A program made the position numbers and the translations under genes. From Fuerstiella sp. (GTDB lineage Bacteria; Planctomycetota; Planctomycetia; Planctomycetales; Planctomycetaceae), in the NCBI GenBank assembly GCA_029245955.1, contig JAQWOH010000032.1, positions 1-41,001 on the forward strand: 41,001 nucleotides of DNA. The letters run 5' to 3'. Position 1 is the stretch's first letter. The number at the start of each line of letters is the position of its first letter. Shown here one piece after another: positions 8,229-15,647 of the stretch. The notes beneath the pieces were generated by a model. It was not told the origin of the DNA and ran no database searches. It worked only from the letters and a program-made list of their open reading frames with translations.

Positions 8229-8245
8229 CACTGGCTTTGCCAGTG
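8229..8245. repeat. Small perfect hairpin
   Basis: CACTGGC-TTT-GCCAGTG: a 7-bp perfect stem with a 3-base loop. It is embedded in a 'GGGTGCC...GTGCTCAGGGAAC' context and is followed within 15 bases by AAAGGGGACA. I recall similar CACTGG/CCAGTG hairpins as common intergenic repeats in planctomycetes (not checked). There is no following T-run, so it is not a standard terminator. Confidence 0.5.
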
Positions 8246-8279
8246 CTCAGGGAACAAAGGGGACATCCACTCTTCTCCA

Positions 8280-8430
8280 TCAGGGGTCCGTGCAGCTCTC
8301 GACCATCGCCAGGATGCCCGCCTTCAGCGTCGCGGGCAGGTCGGGCCAGGATGAGCGTCTGAAGGTGCGGGTCCAGTTCGAGGTGTTGTGTACTGAGTGC
8401 GCCGCATTCTGCGCCGCCGTGGTTGGGGAT
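8280..8430 (-). pseudogene. Decayed C-terminus of an integrase-like gene
   Basis: Read on the minus strand, one frame gives 'LSTQHLELDPHLQTLI' and another then gives 'WPDLPATLKAGILAMVES' before a stop. Joined, they resemble the C-terminal tail '...DP.L..I..W..LP...KAGILAMV' that follows the catalytic domain in many planctomycete site-specific integrases. The switch of frame means at least one indel. The upstream part of such a gene is not recognisable. Confidence 0.35.
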
Positions 8431-8433
8431 CGC

Positions 8434-8567
8434 TGTTTTGACCGGGTTTTCTCTTGCGTTCTTACAGAGACATCGACGATTCCGTCGCAATATCGCCAGT
8501 CTCCGCAACAGGTTGCGTCCTCGGCCGACTCGCTCGCCCACATCGCTGGTCGCCAACAGAGACAAAC
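8434..8567 (-). repeat. Dispersed repeat, family R2, copy a
   Basis: Aligns along its full length with 34799-34937: shared features include CTCTTG, ACAGAGACA at both ends, 'TTGCGTC.TC.GCCGACTCG' in the centre and 'CATATCGCTG'/'CACATCGCTG' near the right end. In the opposite sense it reads CAGCGATG, relating it to the copy at 34286. Function unknown. Confidence 0.6.
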
Positions 8568-8869
8568 CTGAGGCACGCACGACGCCCCGAGTGACCGCTC
8601 CCGGGCCCAAAGTCTCTGTTCACCGGCAGAGACAATTGGTTCGCGTAGGGTCAAGAAACTGAACCGACCGCAAGGGTCTATGAAAACCAGGTCTTCGGCA
8701 GAACAACGTTGGGTGCGATTTCTGTCGAGAGTCGACCAGAAAGCGAGACGTGGGGCGCTCGAAGTGACCGCGATTCGCGACGGACGCGCACCATCAGGGC
8801 AAAGGGAAGTCGCCTTGATGTTACTCTGGTGGGATCAGGCTATGACCCAACTTGCACGCTCTACCTTTG

Positions 8870-9571
8870 TCAAGGGCTGCGATAGATGTTCACGGACAGC
8901 AGGTGATTGGTGAGGTTGCCGCGACCGCCTCGGTCGATGTGCTGATTCAGGTACCCGATCTCCGTTCTCCAGCGGCTGTCAGACCTCCGTTTCAATCCGC
9001 AACCGACGAAAAGTCGATTCTGATCGAATCCGGCGTTGGCACCCCAATCGGTGTCATTGAGATGGACAAAGATTTCGTCCCATAATACGAAGGTGTATTT
9101 TTCATCGCAGGATATCGGCTCTCGCCAGCTGAAAAGTTGGCGGAAACGGGATCCTGCATCTTCACCTGTTTCAACAAACCGTTGTTCCAGGCGTGACCGG
9201 AATCCGATCGTATGGCAGCCGATTGGTTGTGACCAGGTCACCTGTTGCCAGATACGATGCTCGTCAAAGTCAGGTGCTGTTGCCGGAGAGGTTCGAATCC
9301 AGCCATATCCCGCCCAGAGGGTAAACCTTTCATCGAACGCGTATCCGATGCCGGGTCGAACAATACTCTGGCCGAATCCATCCGTGTCGTCGAAGAATCG
9401 TGCGTGCCCATCGAACCACCATTTCAAGCGGTCGTTGACGTCTGGGGCGATGTCACCGCGGCCAAAACCGCCCGCCCAAAGACCGGAGTCATTGACAGAT
9501 TGAGCTTTTGCGGTGATCTGGCAGGATAGCAGCAGGGCGAACACCCAGAAAATTACATTCCAGCGTACCAT
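8870..9571 (-). CDS. DUF2490-like outer-membrane protein
   Basis: Predicted 233-aa exported protein. The signal peptide (MVRWNVIFWVFALLLSC...AKAQS) is followed by about eight amphipathic strands rich in Trp, Tyr, Phe and Arg, such as 'GFRSRLEQRF', 'RFRQLFSW' and 'FVGCGLKRR', ending in 'LNQHIDRGGRGNLTNHLLSV'. This pattern and the 'N.QHI......N.L...' ending fit DUF2490 proteins, predicted small outer-membrane beta-barrels of unknown function. The ATG at 9571 has AAAGGGACC just upstream. It stands alone; the nearest minus-strand gene upstream (DUF1501) is separated by the deleted insertion-sequence copy. Confidence 0.75.
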   Translation of the reverse strand: MVRWNVIFWVFALLLSCQITAKAQSVNDSGLWAGGFGRGDIAPDVNDRLKWWFDGHARFFDDTDGFGQSIVRPGIGYAFDERFTLWAGYGWIRTSPATAPDFDEHRIWQQVTWSQPIGCHTIGFRSRLEQRFVETGEDAGSRFRQLFSWREPISCDEKYTFVLWDEIFVHLNDTDWGANAGFDQNRLFVGCGLKRRSDSRWRTEIGYLNQHIDRGGRGNLTNHLLSVNIYRSP

Positions 9572-9682
9572 GGTCCCTTTCCCGATGCGGACTTAGGATT
9601 TTGCGCAGAATCCAAGCAAATCAAAGATCGGCATGACAAGAACGGACGGTTCAAGAAAAATTGAATTTCCTCGAAAAATGCG

Positions 9683-10115
9683 GCCGTAGGGTCAAAAAAC
9701 TCCGACGCCAGAACAACTGTTTGGCAATCAGTTGTTAGCAAGCGAATTGAGTCACGATTTCGGCCGAACGTGGTTGAGACGATTCGACCACAGGCGAGTC
9801 AATCGGTGTCTGCTTGAACTTATCGCGCACCTTCACCGCAGAATGATCATAGTTGGTGCAGATCTTTCCCGGCTTCTTCAGCAGAGCCTCGGTCTGTGCA
9901 TTCAGGAACTCGATGAGCTGTTGCCGACGTTGATTGACCATGGCGCAGAGGGCCGCCAGCAGGATGTGTCAGGGGGGAGCAGGAAGGGCATGTTCGGCGC
10001 CGAAAACCGATCAGTTTCCGGTGCCGATAGGCGAAATCAAGCGGCGGAAATGAGAGACTTTGATGAGCCATAAGTCTCGTATTTCACGGCGCACAGTTTC
10101 TTGAATCTCCGTGCT
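9683..10115 (-). mobile_element. Internally deleted insertion-sequence copy C (MITE-like)
   Basis: Left end GCCGTAGGGTCAAAAAACTC (9683) matches the left inverted repeat of the complete element. Next come GCCAGAACAACTGTTT..CAATCAG and CACCTTCACCGCAGAATGA, also shared with the complete element (6179-6314). It then jumps to the transposase N-terminus: minus-strand 'MVNQRRQQLIEFLNAQTEALLKK' against MVNQRQQQIIQFQNAQIEAL in the intact copy. The transposase start is frameshifted near 9970. The leader and a degenerate right end follow at about 10091-10115. About 980 bases of the gene are missing. The right end stops three bases before the stop codon of the DUF1501 gene. Confidence 0.7.
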
Positions 10116-10117
10116 CG

Positions 10118-11500
10118 TCACGTCAACGGCAGCGGATTTCCGTCGCTGACCGGGAATGGCCTTCCCAATTGATCCCGAATTACCGTCCGAGGCGCAATAC
10201 CGAGGGCATTGAAGATAGTGGCGTGGATATCCGCAGGACCACATTGCTCTGTTTCAGGGAAAGCGCCATGGGCATCGCTGCTGCCGTAGACTTGCCCGCC
10301 CCTGATTCCCCCGCCAGCGAGTGCAACTGAGTATACAGAGGGATAGTGATCGCGTCCGGCTGCACCATTGATTTTGGGTGTGCGTCCAAAATCGGTAAGG
10401 ACGACGACAAGTGTGTCGTCCAGCGTGCCGCGTTGATCGAGATCCGTCAGTAGAGTTGACAGCCCCTGATCGAAAACGGGGAGCAGATTCTTTCTGAGCC
10501 GATTGAAATTATCGCCGTGAGTATCCCACATGTCACCACTGCCGCCGTTCAGGTCCCCGGCTGCACAGCAGACCTGAACGATCGGGACACCGGCTTCGGT
10601 CAGGCGTCGAGCCAAAAGCATGCTCTGTCCGCCGATATGATCGCCGTAGGATTCGCGGATTTCGACCGGTTCGCGTTCCAGTTCATAGGCATTTTTGACA
10701 GCAGAGCCAAGAAGCATTCCGCTTGCCATCTGGCGGAAGTGCTTGAAATTGCCGAAGTCGGTTGCCTTACTGACCGGATCTTCCAGCGAACCGAGAAGTT
10801 CGCGTCGCGCAGAAAACCGTGTTGTGTCAACTTCGTCGAGGTGCAAAACCTGAGAGCCCAGCGATCGAGAGACGCCGCCGAATGCATTACCCTTCGGAGT
10901 TCGCATGACGATGGGATCGTACTTTGCTCCCAGCCAGCCACCGTATTCGCCAGCCTGCAATGTGCCATTATCGACCAGTGGATAAGGAAGTCTGACCGCC
11001 CCCGGCACTCCCACAGGAGCGCTACGAAGCTTTGAGACGACTGAGACGAATGACGGCCAGTCGTTCTGCATTGGCGGAATGTTGCCCGCACGAGGCGGCT
11101 TGTGGCCTGTGAGGTTCCAGTACATGCCCCGACCATGAGCGGAATCGTCGTGACAGATCGAACGGATGATGGCCAGCTTCTCTGTCTGCCTGGCAAGTAA
11201 CGGCATATGTTCGCTGATCTGAATTCCCGGGGTGGCGGTAGAGATCGGAGAGAATTCGCCCCGAATGCCTGATGGAGCCTCCGGTTTTGGATCCCACGAC
11301 TCAAAGTGACTCATTCCGCCCCAGCAATAGATCAGGATGCACCTGCGATGTCCGGGAGCGGCCGGATTCGTAGATGCCACAATTTTTTGCAGCTGCAGAA
11401 GCGATGCCGGAGACAGCCCGTATGCCCCCGCTACAGTTGGCAGAAGGCATCGGCGCGAAATGCGGTGACAATGATTTATTGACGGTCGATGTCGGTTCAT
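10118..11500 (-). CDS. DUF1501 family protein (sulfatase-like fold, Tat-type leader)
   Basis: Predicted 460-aa DUF1501 protein. An N-terminal twin-arginine-like leader with 'SRRCLLPTVAGAYG' is followed by 'ILIYCWGGMSHFESWDPKPEAP', the DUF1501 opening block. Further blocks are 'AIIRSICHDDSAHGRGMYW', 'NDWPSFVSVV', 'LLARRLTEAGVPIVQVCC', 'DTHGDNF', 'TLVVVLTDFGRTPKING' and 'GRDHYPSVYSVALAGGG'. DUF1501 belongs to the alkaline phosphatase/sulfatase-like superfamily, but its activity is not established; planctomycetes often encode it next to DUF1549/DUF1553 cytochromes, which are absent here. Its neighbours are a CehA/McbA metallohydrolase and a haem-PQQ dehydrogenase on the same strand about 90 nt upstream, suggesting a shared oxidative or catabolic role. 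Confidence 0.92.
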   Translation of the reverse strand: MNRHRPSINHCHRISRRCLLPTVAGAYGLSPASLLQLQKIVASTNPAAPGHRRCILIYCWGGMSHFESWDPKPEAPSGIRGEFSPISTATPGIQISEHMPLLARQTEKLAIIRSICHDDSAHGRGMYWNLTGHKPPRAGNIPPMQNDWPSFVSVVSKLRSAPVGVPGAVRLPYPLVDNGTLQAGEYGGWLGAKYDPIVMRTPKGNAFGGVSRSLGSQVLHLDEVDTTRFSARRELLGSLEDPVSKATDFGNFKHFRQMASGMLLGSAVKNAYELEREPVEIRESYGDHIGGQSMLLARRLTEAGVPIVQVCCAAGDLNGGSGDMWDTHGDNFNRLRKNLLPVFDQGLSTLLTDLDQRGTLDDTLVVVLTDFGRTPKINGAAGRDHYPSVYSVALAGGGIRGGQVYGSSDAHGAFPETEQCGPADIHATIFNALGIAPRTVIRDQLGRPFPVSDGNPLPLT

Positions 11501-11587
11501 AGTTGTTCAGGATCCTGCTGAGACTGCATCAGTTTGCTTTGACAACTCCTGTTTCGATTTGGTATTCCGATGGTACGGTCGTCGAAT

Positions 11588-13186
11588 TTATTGGGGCTGA
11601 GCCCTGAGAAGGAACGCCTCCCGAGCCTCAAGGAACCGTGATTCGACCTGTTGACGATCCACCTCACTCACAAAGCGGTTACGAGCAGCCACCACTCGAA
11701 GCAGTTGATCGATCCACTCCACAAAAAAGTTCGCATCATCGGCGCTTCTGATGGGTTGTTTGTCGACGAGAATATTAACCGGACTTGTGTGAGCCCAGAC
11801 GGGACCGTCAAACACCAGGGGATGGCTGGGCCCTCGGACACGAAGCGCGACCCAACTGCTTTGCTCAATCGGAACGTCTATTTCAAACCGGTGTCTATGC
11901 ATCAGCGTCTCCTCGGAATTTTCCGGCACACTCGTGGCGAAAAGTACTTCTCCGTTTACAACAACTTCGACATGGTCAAATGGCACGTGGCTTTCCACAT
12001 CTGCCATAACATGAACTTTGTCGGTATCTGCCGACACCGTTGCGCCGGGCTGGGCGCCTTCGACTTCGAGTTGCAGCATCGGGCCGTTTGTTACAAAGGT
12101 TTGCCCGGCGGTGAGTCCTTCCAGCCAGTTTTTCATCGTCAGCGGGCCGTCGACTTTAACGTAAACACGGCTGCCGCCGAGGGGGTCAGTGGATTGATCC
12201 AGCAGAGCATCGGTGCCAACGCAAGCCGAGAGCTTTAATCCGCAATTTAACAGTCGATACCACAGTTCTGCGGACTGCTCTTCGTCGCTGTTGTACGACA
12301 TTACATCGACAGCCTGAGTCATATTCAAGATTGCATCGATTGGCAATTCGCGGGCCGCTCCAGTGCCGGCAGTCAGCTCATCAGTAAAAGGCCATGGCTG
12401 TCCCTTGAACATCGGATGAGCGTAGGTCACAACTCCCCCCTGCTGGATTGCCTGTTCCGCCATGAAGAAATTCGCCGGAAAGTCATGGGAATGAGGCGTG
12501 CTGTCGAAACCGGTGTACTGCGGCTCGACCAGTTTGCTGATGCCCAAAAACTGCATATGTCCATAGATTGAACTTCTCATTTCCTCGCCAAAGACAAGGA
12601 GATGCCGGCCCGAGGAGGATGGATGCGGCTTTCCCGTGATCAGGTCCGCATCGCGGATATCGTCGCCGATATTGTTGGAAGCGCAGAGATTCACGTAATT
12701 CACTCCTTCGGCCCGCGCCGCAACCAAAGCGTCACCAATCGTGACGTTGATTCTGCCTCCGGTGTGCAGATGAACGTGGGAATCGCCCGAGTACCATCCG
12801 CGCGATGCCATGTCGATCCACGGCTGCTGCTGAACGGTCACTTCCCTGTCCCCGGTTACGTCCAGATCAATCGTTTGCGGAATGAACTCAAGGCCACCGG
12901 AGACCACGACGCGTGCGCTGCCCGACGGAAGTGAGACTACAAACGCACCGTCTGCATAGAAATAAGATTCACCCGCTTTTGTTTTCCGCACCGCAGATCC
13001 TTCGGGTGCATATTCCTGACTGTCGGCTGCCAGAATCCGAACTCGTGCGGCGGCCGGCCCGTCGTTGTGCAGATGCACTTTCACATTGTACATCTGTGGG
13101 TCAGCGCAGACTGATAACACCGGAACACTGACTGAGACGGCCAGGATTGTCACCTTGAACAGAATATTTCTGACGACGCTGTTCAC
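11588..13186 (-). CDS. Secreted CehA/McbA-family (PHP-like) metallohydrolase
   Basis: Predicted 532-aa exported protein. A signal peptide (about residues 1-28) and a beta-sandwich-like region (30-120) precede a PHP-like metal-binding domain. Metal ligands visible are 'GDSHVHLH' (H137, H139), 'FGEEMRSSIYGHMQFL' (E201/E202, H210), 'VTYAHPMF' (H257) and a later 'GTDALLD' Asp. CehA (carbaryl hydrolase) and McbA are the named relatives; most planctomycete members are uncharacterised and may act on esters or phosphoesters outside the cytoplasm. The start is the GTG at 13186, with AGGAG 9 nt upstream; a nearby ATG is out of frame. It lies about 30 nt downstream of the haem-PQQ dehydrogenase gene, probably in one operon. 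Confidence 0.87.
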   Translation of the reverse strand: MNSVVRNILFKVTILAVSVSVPVLSVCADPQMYNVKVHLHNDGPAAARVRILAADSQEYAPEGSAVRKTKAGESYFYADGAFVVSLPSGSARVVVSGGLEFIPQTIDLDVTGDREVTVQQQPWIDMASRGWYSGDSHVHLHTGGRINVTIGDALVAARAEGVNYVNLCASNNIGDDIRDADLITGKPHPSSSGRHLLVFGEEMRSSIYGHMQFLGISKLVEPQYTGFDSTPHSHDFPANFFMAEQAIQQGGVVTYAHPMFKGQPWPFTDELTAGTGAARELPIDAILNMTQAVDVMSYNSDEEQSAELWYRLLNCGLKLSACVGTDALLDQSTDPLGGSRVYVKVDGPLTMKNWLEGLTAGQTFVTNGPMLQLEVEGAQPGATVSADTDKVHVMADVESHVPFDHVEVVVNGEVLFATSVPENSEETLMHRHRFEIDVPIEQSSWVALRVRGPSHPLVFDGPVWAHTSPVNILVDKQPIRSADDANFFVEWIDQLLRVVAARNRFVSEVDRQQVESRFLEAREAFLLRAQPQ

Positions 13187-13217
13187 GGGCCATATCTCCT
13201 TTGCGTTTCATCGTGGT

Positions 13218-14969
13218 CTATTCAAAAACAGAATCGTCAAGCACAAGCGAATAGATCGTACCTTCATATCCGACGATCAGCAGCTCACCGTCGCTGTCGA
13301 TACCGAATGAGGCTGGCTTCTCGGGACACATGCCAACCTGTCGGACCTTGACAAGCTGTCGATCGTGCTGTGTGAGTGCCCAGATTCTCCTTGACTCAAA
13401 ATCACTGAAAATATATGCGCCGACGTATGACGGACTCCGTTTACCTCGGTAGACATGTCCTCCGGTGACCGAAACACCGTGCCGACGGCGGTACGAAAAC
13501 ACGGGCGGAGTAAACACTTCGTCTGCGCGACGATATCGATCTGAAAACGGAGTGAAGCCTTCGTAGACATTCCACCCGTGATTTTCGCTGATTCGCGGCA
13601 TCGAAACTTCTTCGAACAGATTTTGCCCGATATCTCCAACCCATAAGTCTTTTGTAACCAGATCCCAGCTGAACCGCCATGGCATCCGGAAACCCCAGGC
13701 CCAGATTTCCGGCCGGAAGGGTTCGCCTGCGCCGCTGAAAGGATTTGTTTCCGGAATGGCATAGGGCCGGCCCCCGCTTTCGTGATCGACATCGATCCGC
13801 AGGATCTTTCCCAGCAGGAGCTTTAGGTCCTGTCCGTGGCCATCGGGGTCTTCCTGCGGACCGGCATCACCCGCTCCAATGTATAAGTATCCGTCCGGGC
13901 CAAATGCCAGCATACCACCCCAATGGATGTCGGTCGGTTGCGGAATTCGCAGCAGTCGCCGTGAGGCCCCACCAGCGTCACGGCTCAGGTCTTCTGTCGC
14001 CCTGCGTTCGACAACCACCGGAGAAAAGACACCTTCTTCGCGGACGTGATAGTTCAGGTAGTATTTCCGATTTTCAGTGAACTCCGGATGGGGCGCCAGA
14101 CACATGACTCCTTCGAACTGCCCGGTGATTGCTTCGTGACTTAGATCGCCAAATAGAGTCTTCCGGTCGCCATCCTCACGTTTTTCAAGCTGCCAGATTT
14201 TGCGGGTCTGTTGCTCGACGACAAGATACGTGTTCCTCGTTCCGGGTTTTGCGATGATCCAGACGGGATGGTCAAACCGCATTTGCTCTGAGTGAAATGG
14301 CACGAGACGAATTGGGTTTGCAACTTCCATGATCTCGGCCGGCATACCGGGGAGAGATTGGGCTTCCTGTCTGAGAGTTGAAAGGTACTCGATTAGATCT
14401 GTAAACTGCCCCACTGTGACGGTTTTGAAGAGGCCTGATGGCATCAACGATGTCGTGCTCCGCTGCTCTTCCTCAACGTCCCGCAGCGGAATGCTGATCG
14501 TCTTACCTTCTGCGTCAAACAGTTCGATTTCTGTATCACTCCGCCGTCGCATCACTCCGCTCTGCGTTGTGCCATTTTTCTTAACAACGGTGAGAGCCGC
14601 ATAATCCGGGTGAATGTTCGCATTGGGTTCGAGAACAGAGACAATAAGTTGTTCCCGGGTGTACTTGTCACCGATCACAGCCAGATTCGGGCCAGCCAGT
14701 CGTTCGCCGCCTGTGATCGTGTGACACTTTCTGCAGGCTGATTCCTTCGATTCAAAGACGACTTTGCCACGGTCGGCGTCTCCTGACTTCATCGCGGCAG
14801 CCCGATACCGAGTCGTTAACTCGTTGTCGTCCTGTGCGGCTACAGACGTTGCGAGACACAACGCGAGCAAGGCCACAGCAGATGACGTGCAGCGTACAGA
14901 GGAAAGGCCTGCTGAGTTCCGTTTGTGTTCCATGTCGGACCAGTGAAATTCTTGTTTGACGGGGGCCAT
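13218..14969 (-). CDS. Haem-binding domain fused to PQQ-type glucose/sorbosone dehydrogenase
   Basis: Predicted 583-aa exported redox enzyme. After a signal peptide comes a c-type haem motif 'CRKCH' (C79, C82, H83) in a domain resembling the planctomycete haem-binding domain TIGR02603 ('VLEPNANIHPDYAALT', 'GVMRRRSDTEIELFDAEG', 'TTSLMPSGL' with a possible axial Met). Residues ~215-583 form a six-bladed soluble glucose dehydrogenase-type propeller ('GQFEGVMCLAPHPEF', 'HWGGMLAFGPDGYLYIGAGD', 'GKILRIDVD', 'EIWAWGFRMPWRFSWD', 'DIGQNLFEEV', 'GGHVYRG'). It would oxidise a sugar or alcohol outside the cytoplasm and pass electrons to the attached haem. Start: ATG at 14969; an ATG at 14933 gives a more compact signal peptide (MEHKRNSAGL...) and may be the true start. 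It heads the minus-strand block. Confidence 0.88.
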   Translation of the reverse strand: MAPVKQEFHWSDMEHKRNSAGLSSVRCTSSAVALLALCLATSVAAQDDNELTTRYRAAAMKSGDADRGKVVFESKESACRKCHTITGGERLAGPNLAVIGDKYTREQLIVSVLEPNANIHPDYAALTVVKKNGTTQSGVMRRRSDTEIELFDAEGKTISIPLRDVEEEQRSTTSLMPSGLFKTVTVGQFTDLIEYLSTLRQEAQSLPGMPAEIMEVANPIRLVPFHSEQMRFDHPVWIIAKPGTRNTYLVVEQQTRKIWQLEKREDGDRKTLFGDLSHEAITGQFEGVMCLAPHPEFTENRKYYLNYHVREEGVFSPVVVERRATEDLSRDAGGASRRLLRIPQPTDIHWGGMLAFGPDGYLYIGAGDAGPQEDPDGHGQDLKLLLGKILRIDVDHESGGRPYAIPETNPFSGAGEPFRPEIWAWGFRMPWRFSWDLVTKDLWVGDIGQNLFEEVSMPRISENHGWNVYEGFTPFSDRYRRADEVFTPPVFSYRRRHGVSVTGGHVYRGKRSPSYVGAYIFSDFESRRIWALTQHDRQLVKVRQVGMCPEKPASFGIDSDGELLIVGYEGTIYSLVLDDSVFE

Positions 14970-15647
14970 GATCGAGCGTCGCTCCGGTGAGTGCCGGTAG
15001 CTGCAGATGGCACGTTATCCGGAATCATTGTCCATTGGCAAACGTAACCGCGACTCAGGTCATCGCAAACACCAGATCTCCAGCCGTGCTACCGCATTAG
15101 CAAAACGACTGCCGGAAACATTCTTAAGTCGCATGGAATCGAGCCGGCACCAAGTTGAAAGATAGCTGCCTCGTGGAGCACCTTTCTGAAAGTTCACTGG
15201 GACGCGATGGCCGCGGTCGATTTCCACCTGATGTCCAACAGAGCTTAAGACGACCGAACGTCTTGGTGGACTATTGCGAGCGTATCGCCGAGCCACTTAG
15301 TGACGCCACGATTTCCAGGTTATGTGCCACTGAAATGCAGACGCGATGCGCGCTGATCTGGGTTAAACGAGTCAATCGTCCGGCGAATTGCCGTGGTGGA
15401 TTTCTGCATCGACCAAAAAAATGGCACCCTGTCCCCCGCGTTTGGCAGAAATCCTCGACCGAAATATCCGGTCGAGCTTTTTGACCCTTCGGGATTGTGT
15501 TCCTCTTGTGTTGTTTAATCTGGCGTTCGATTGCTGACTTCGTCACAGATTTGGTGACCGGGGCTGGACTGAGCTAGCGATGGAAGCCGCGGAACCAACG
15601 CAGTCGATCCAGTGGTCGGCAACGCAGATACGCTTCTGGCGCTGCCT
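14970..15647. other. Intergenic region, no gene supported
   Basis: About 680 bases between two minus-strand blocks. It contains a terminator-like hairpin at 15454-15476, a CCTGTCCCCC tract at 15428-15437 that is GGGGGACAGG on the other strand, and an insertion-sequence-end-like TTTTTGACCCTTCGG near 15478-15492. Short frames on both strands lack any family resemblance. Confidence 0.45.
15454..15482 (+). terminator. Hairpin followed by a T-run (terminator-like)
   Basis: CTCGACCG and CGGTCGAG form an 8-bp perfect stem around a 7-base loop, followed by CTTTTT. The geometry fits a Rho-independent terminator on the plus strand, but no plus-strand gene lies upstream. It may belong to a repeat or to lost genes. 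Confidence 0.35.

Larger units (their letters stand above)
8191..8870. other. Gene-poor stretch with repeats and decayed integrase sequence
   Basis: No intact gene is supported in these 680 bases. They hold a small perfect hairpin (8229-8245), the degraded C-terminus of an integrase-like gene on the minus strand (8280-8430), one copy of repeat family R2 (8434-8567), and a solitary sequence resembling the insertion-sequence end near 8645-8660. The open frame at 8680-8913 is not supported by composition or similarity. Confidence 0.5.

Noticed and set aside
8680..8913. Possible small gene
   Set aside because: No ribosome site, no recognisable motif, and it overlaps the end of the DUF2490 gene.
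9285..9297. GGTTCGAATCC, resembling a tRNA T-arm
   Set aside because: Lies inside the DUF2490 coding sequence and no acceptor or anticodon stem could be paired around it.
10600..11304. 234-codon minus-strand frame
   Set aside because: Alternative frame inside the DUF1501 gene; rich in Arg/Ser without motifs.
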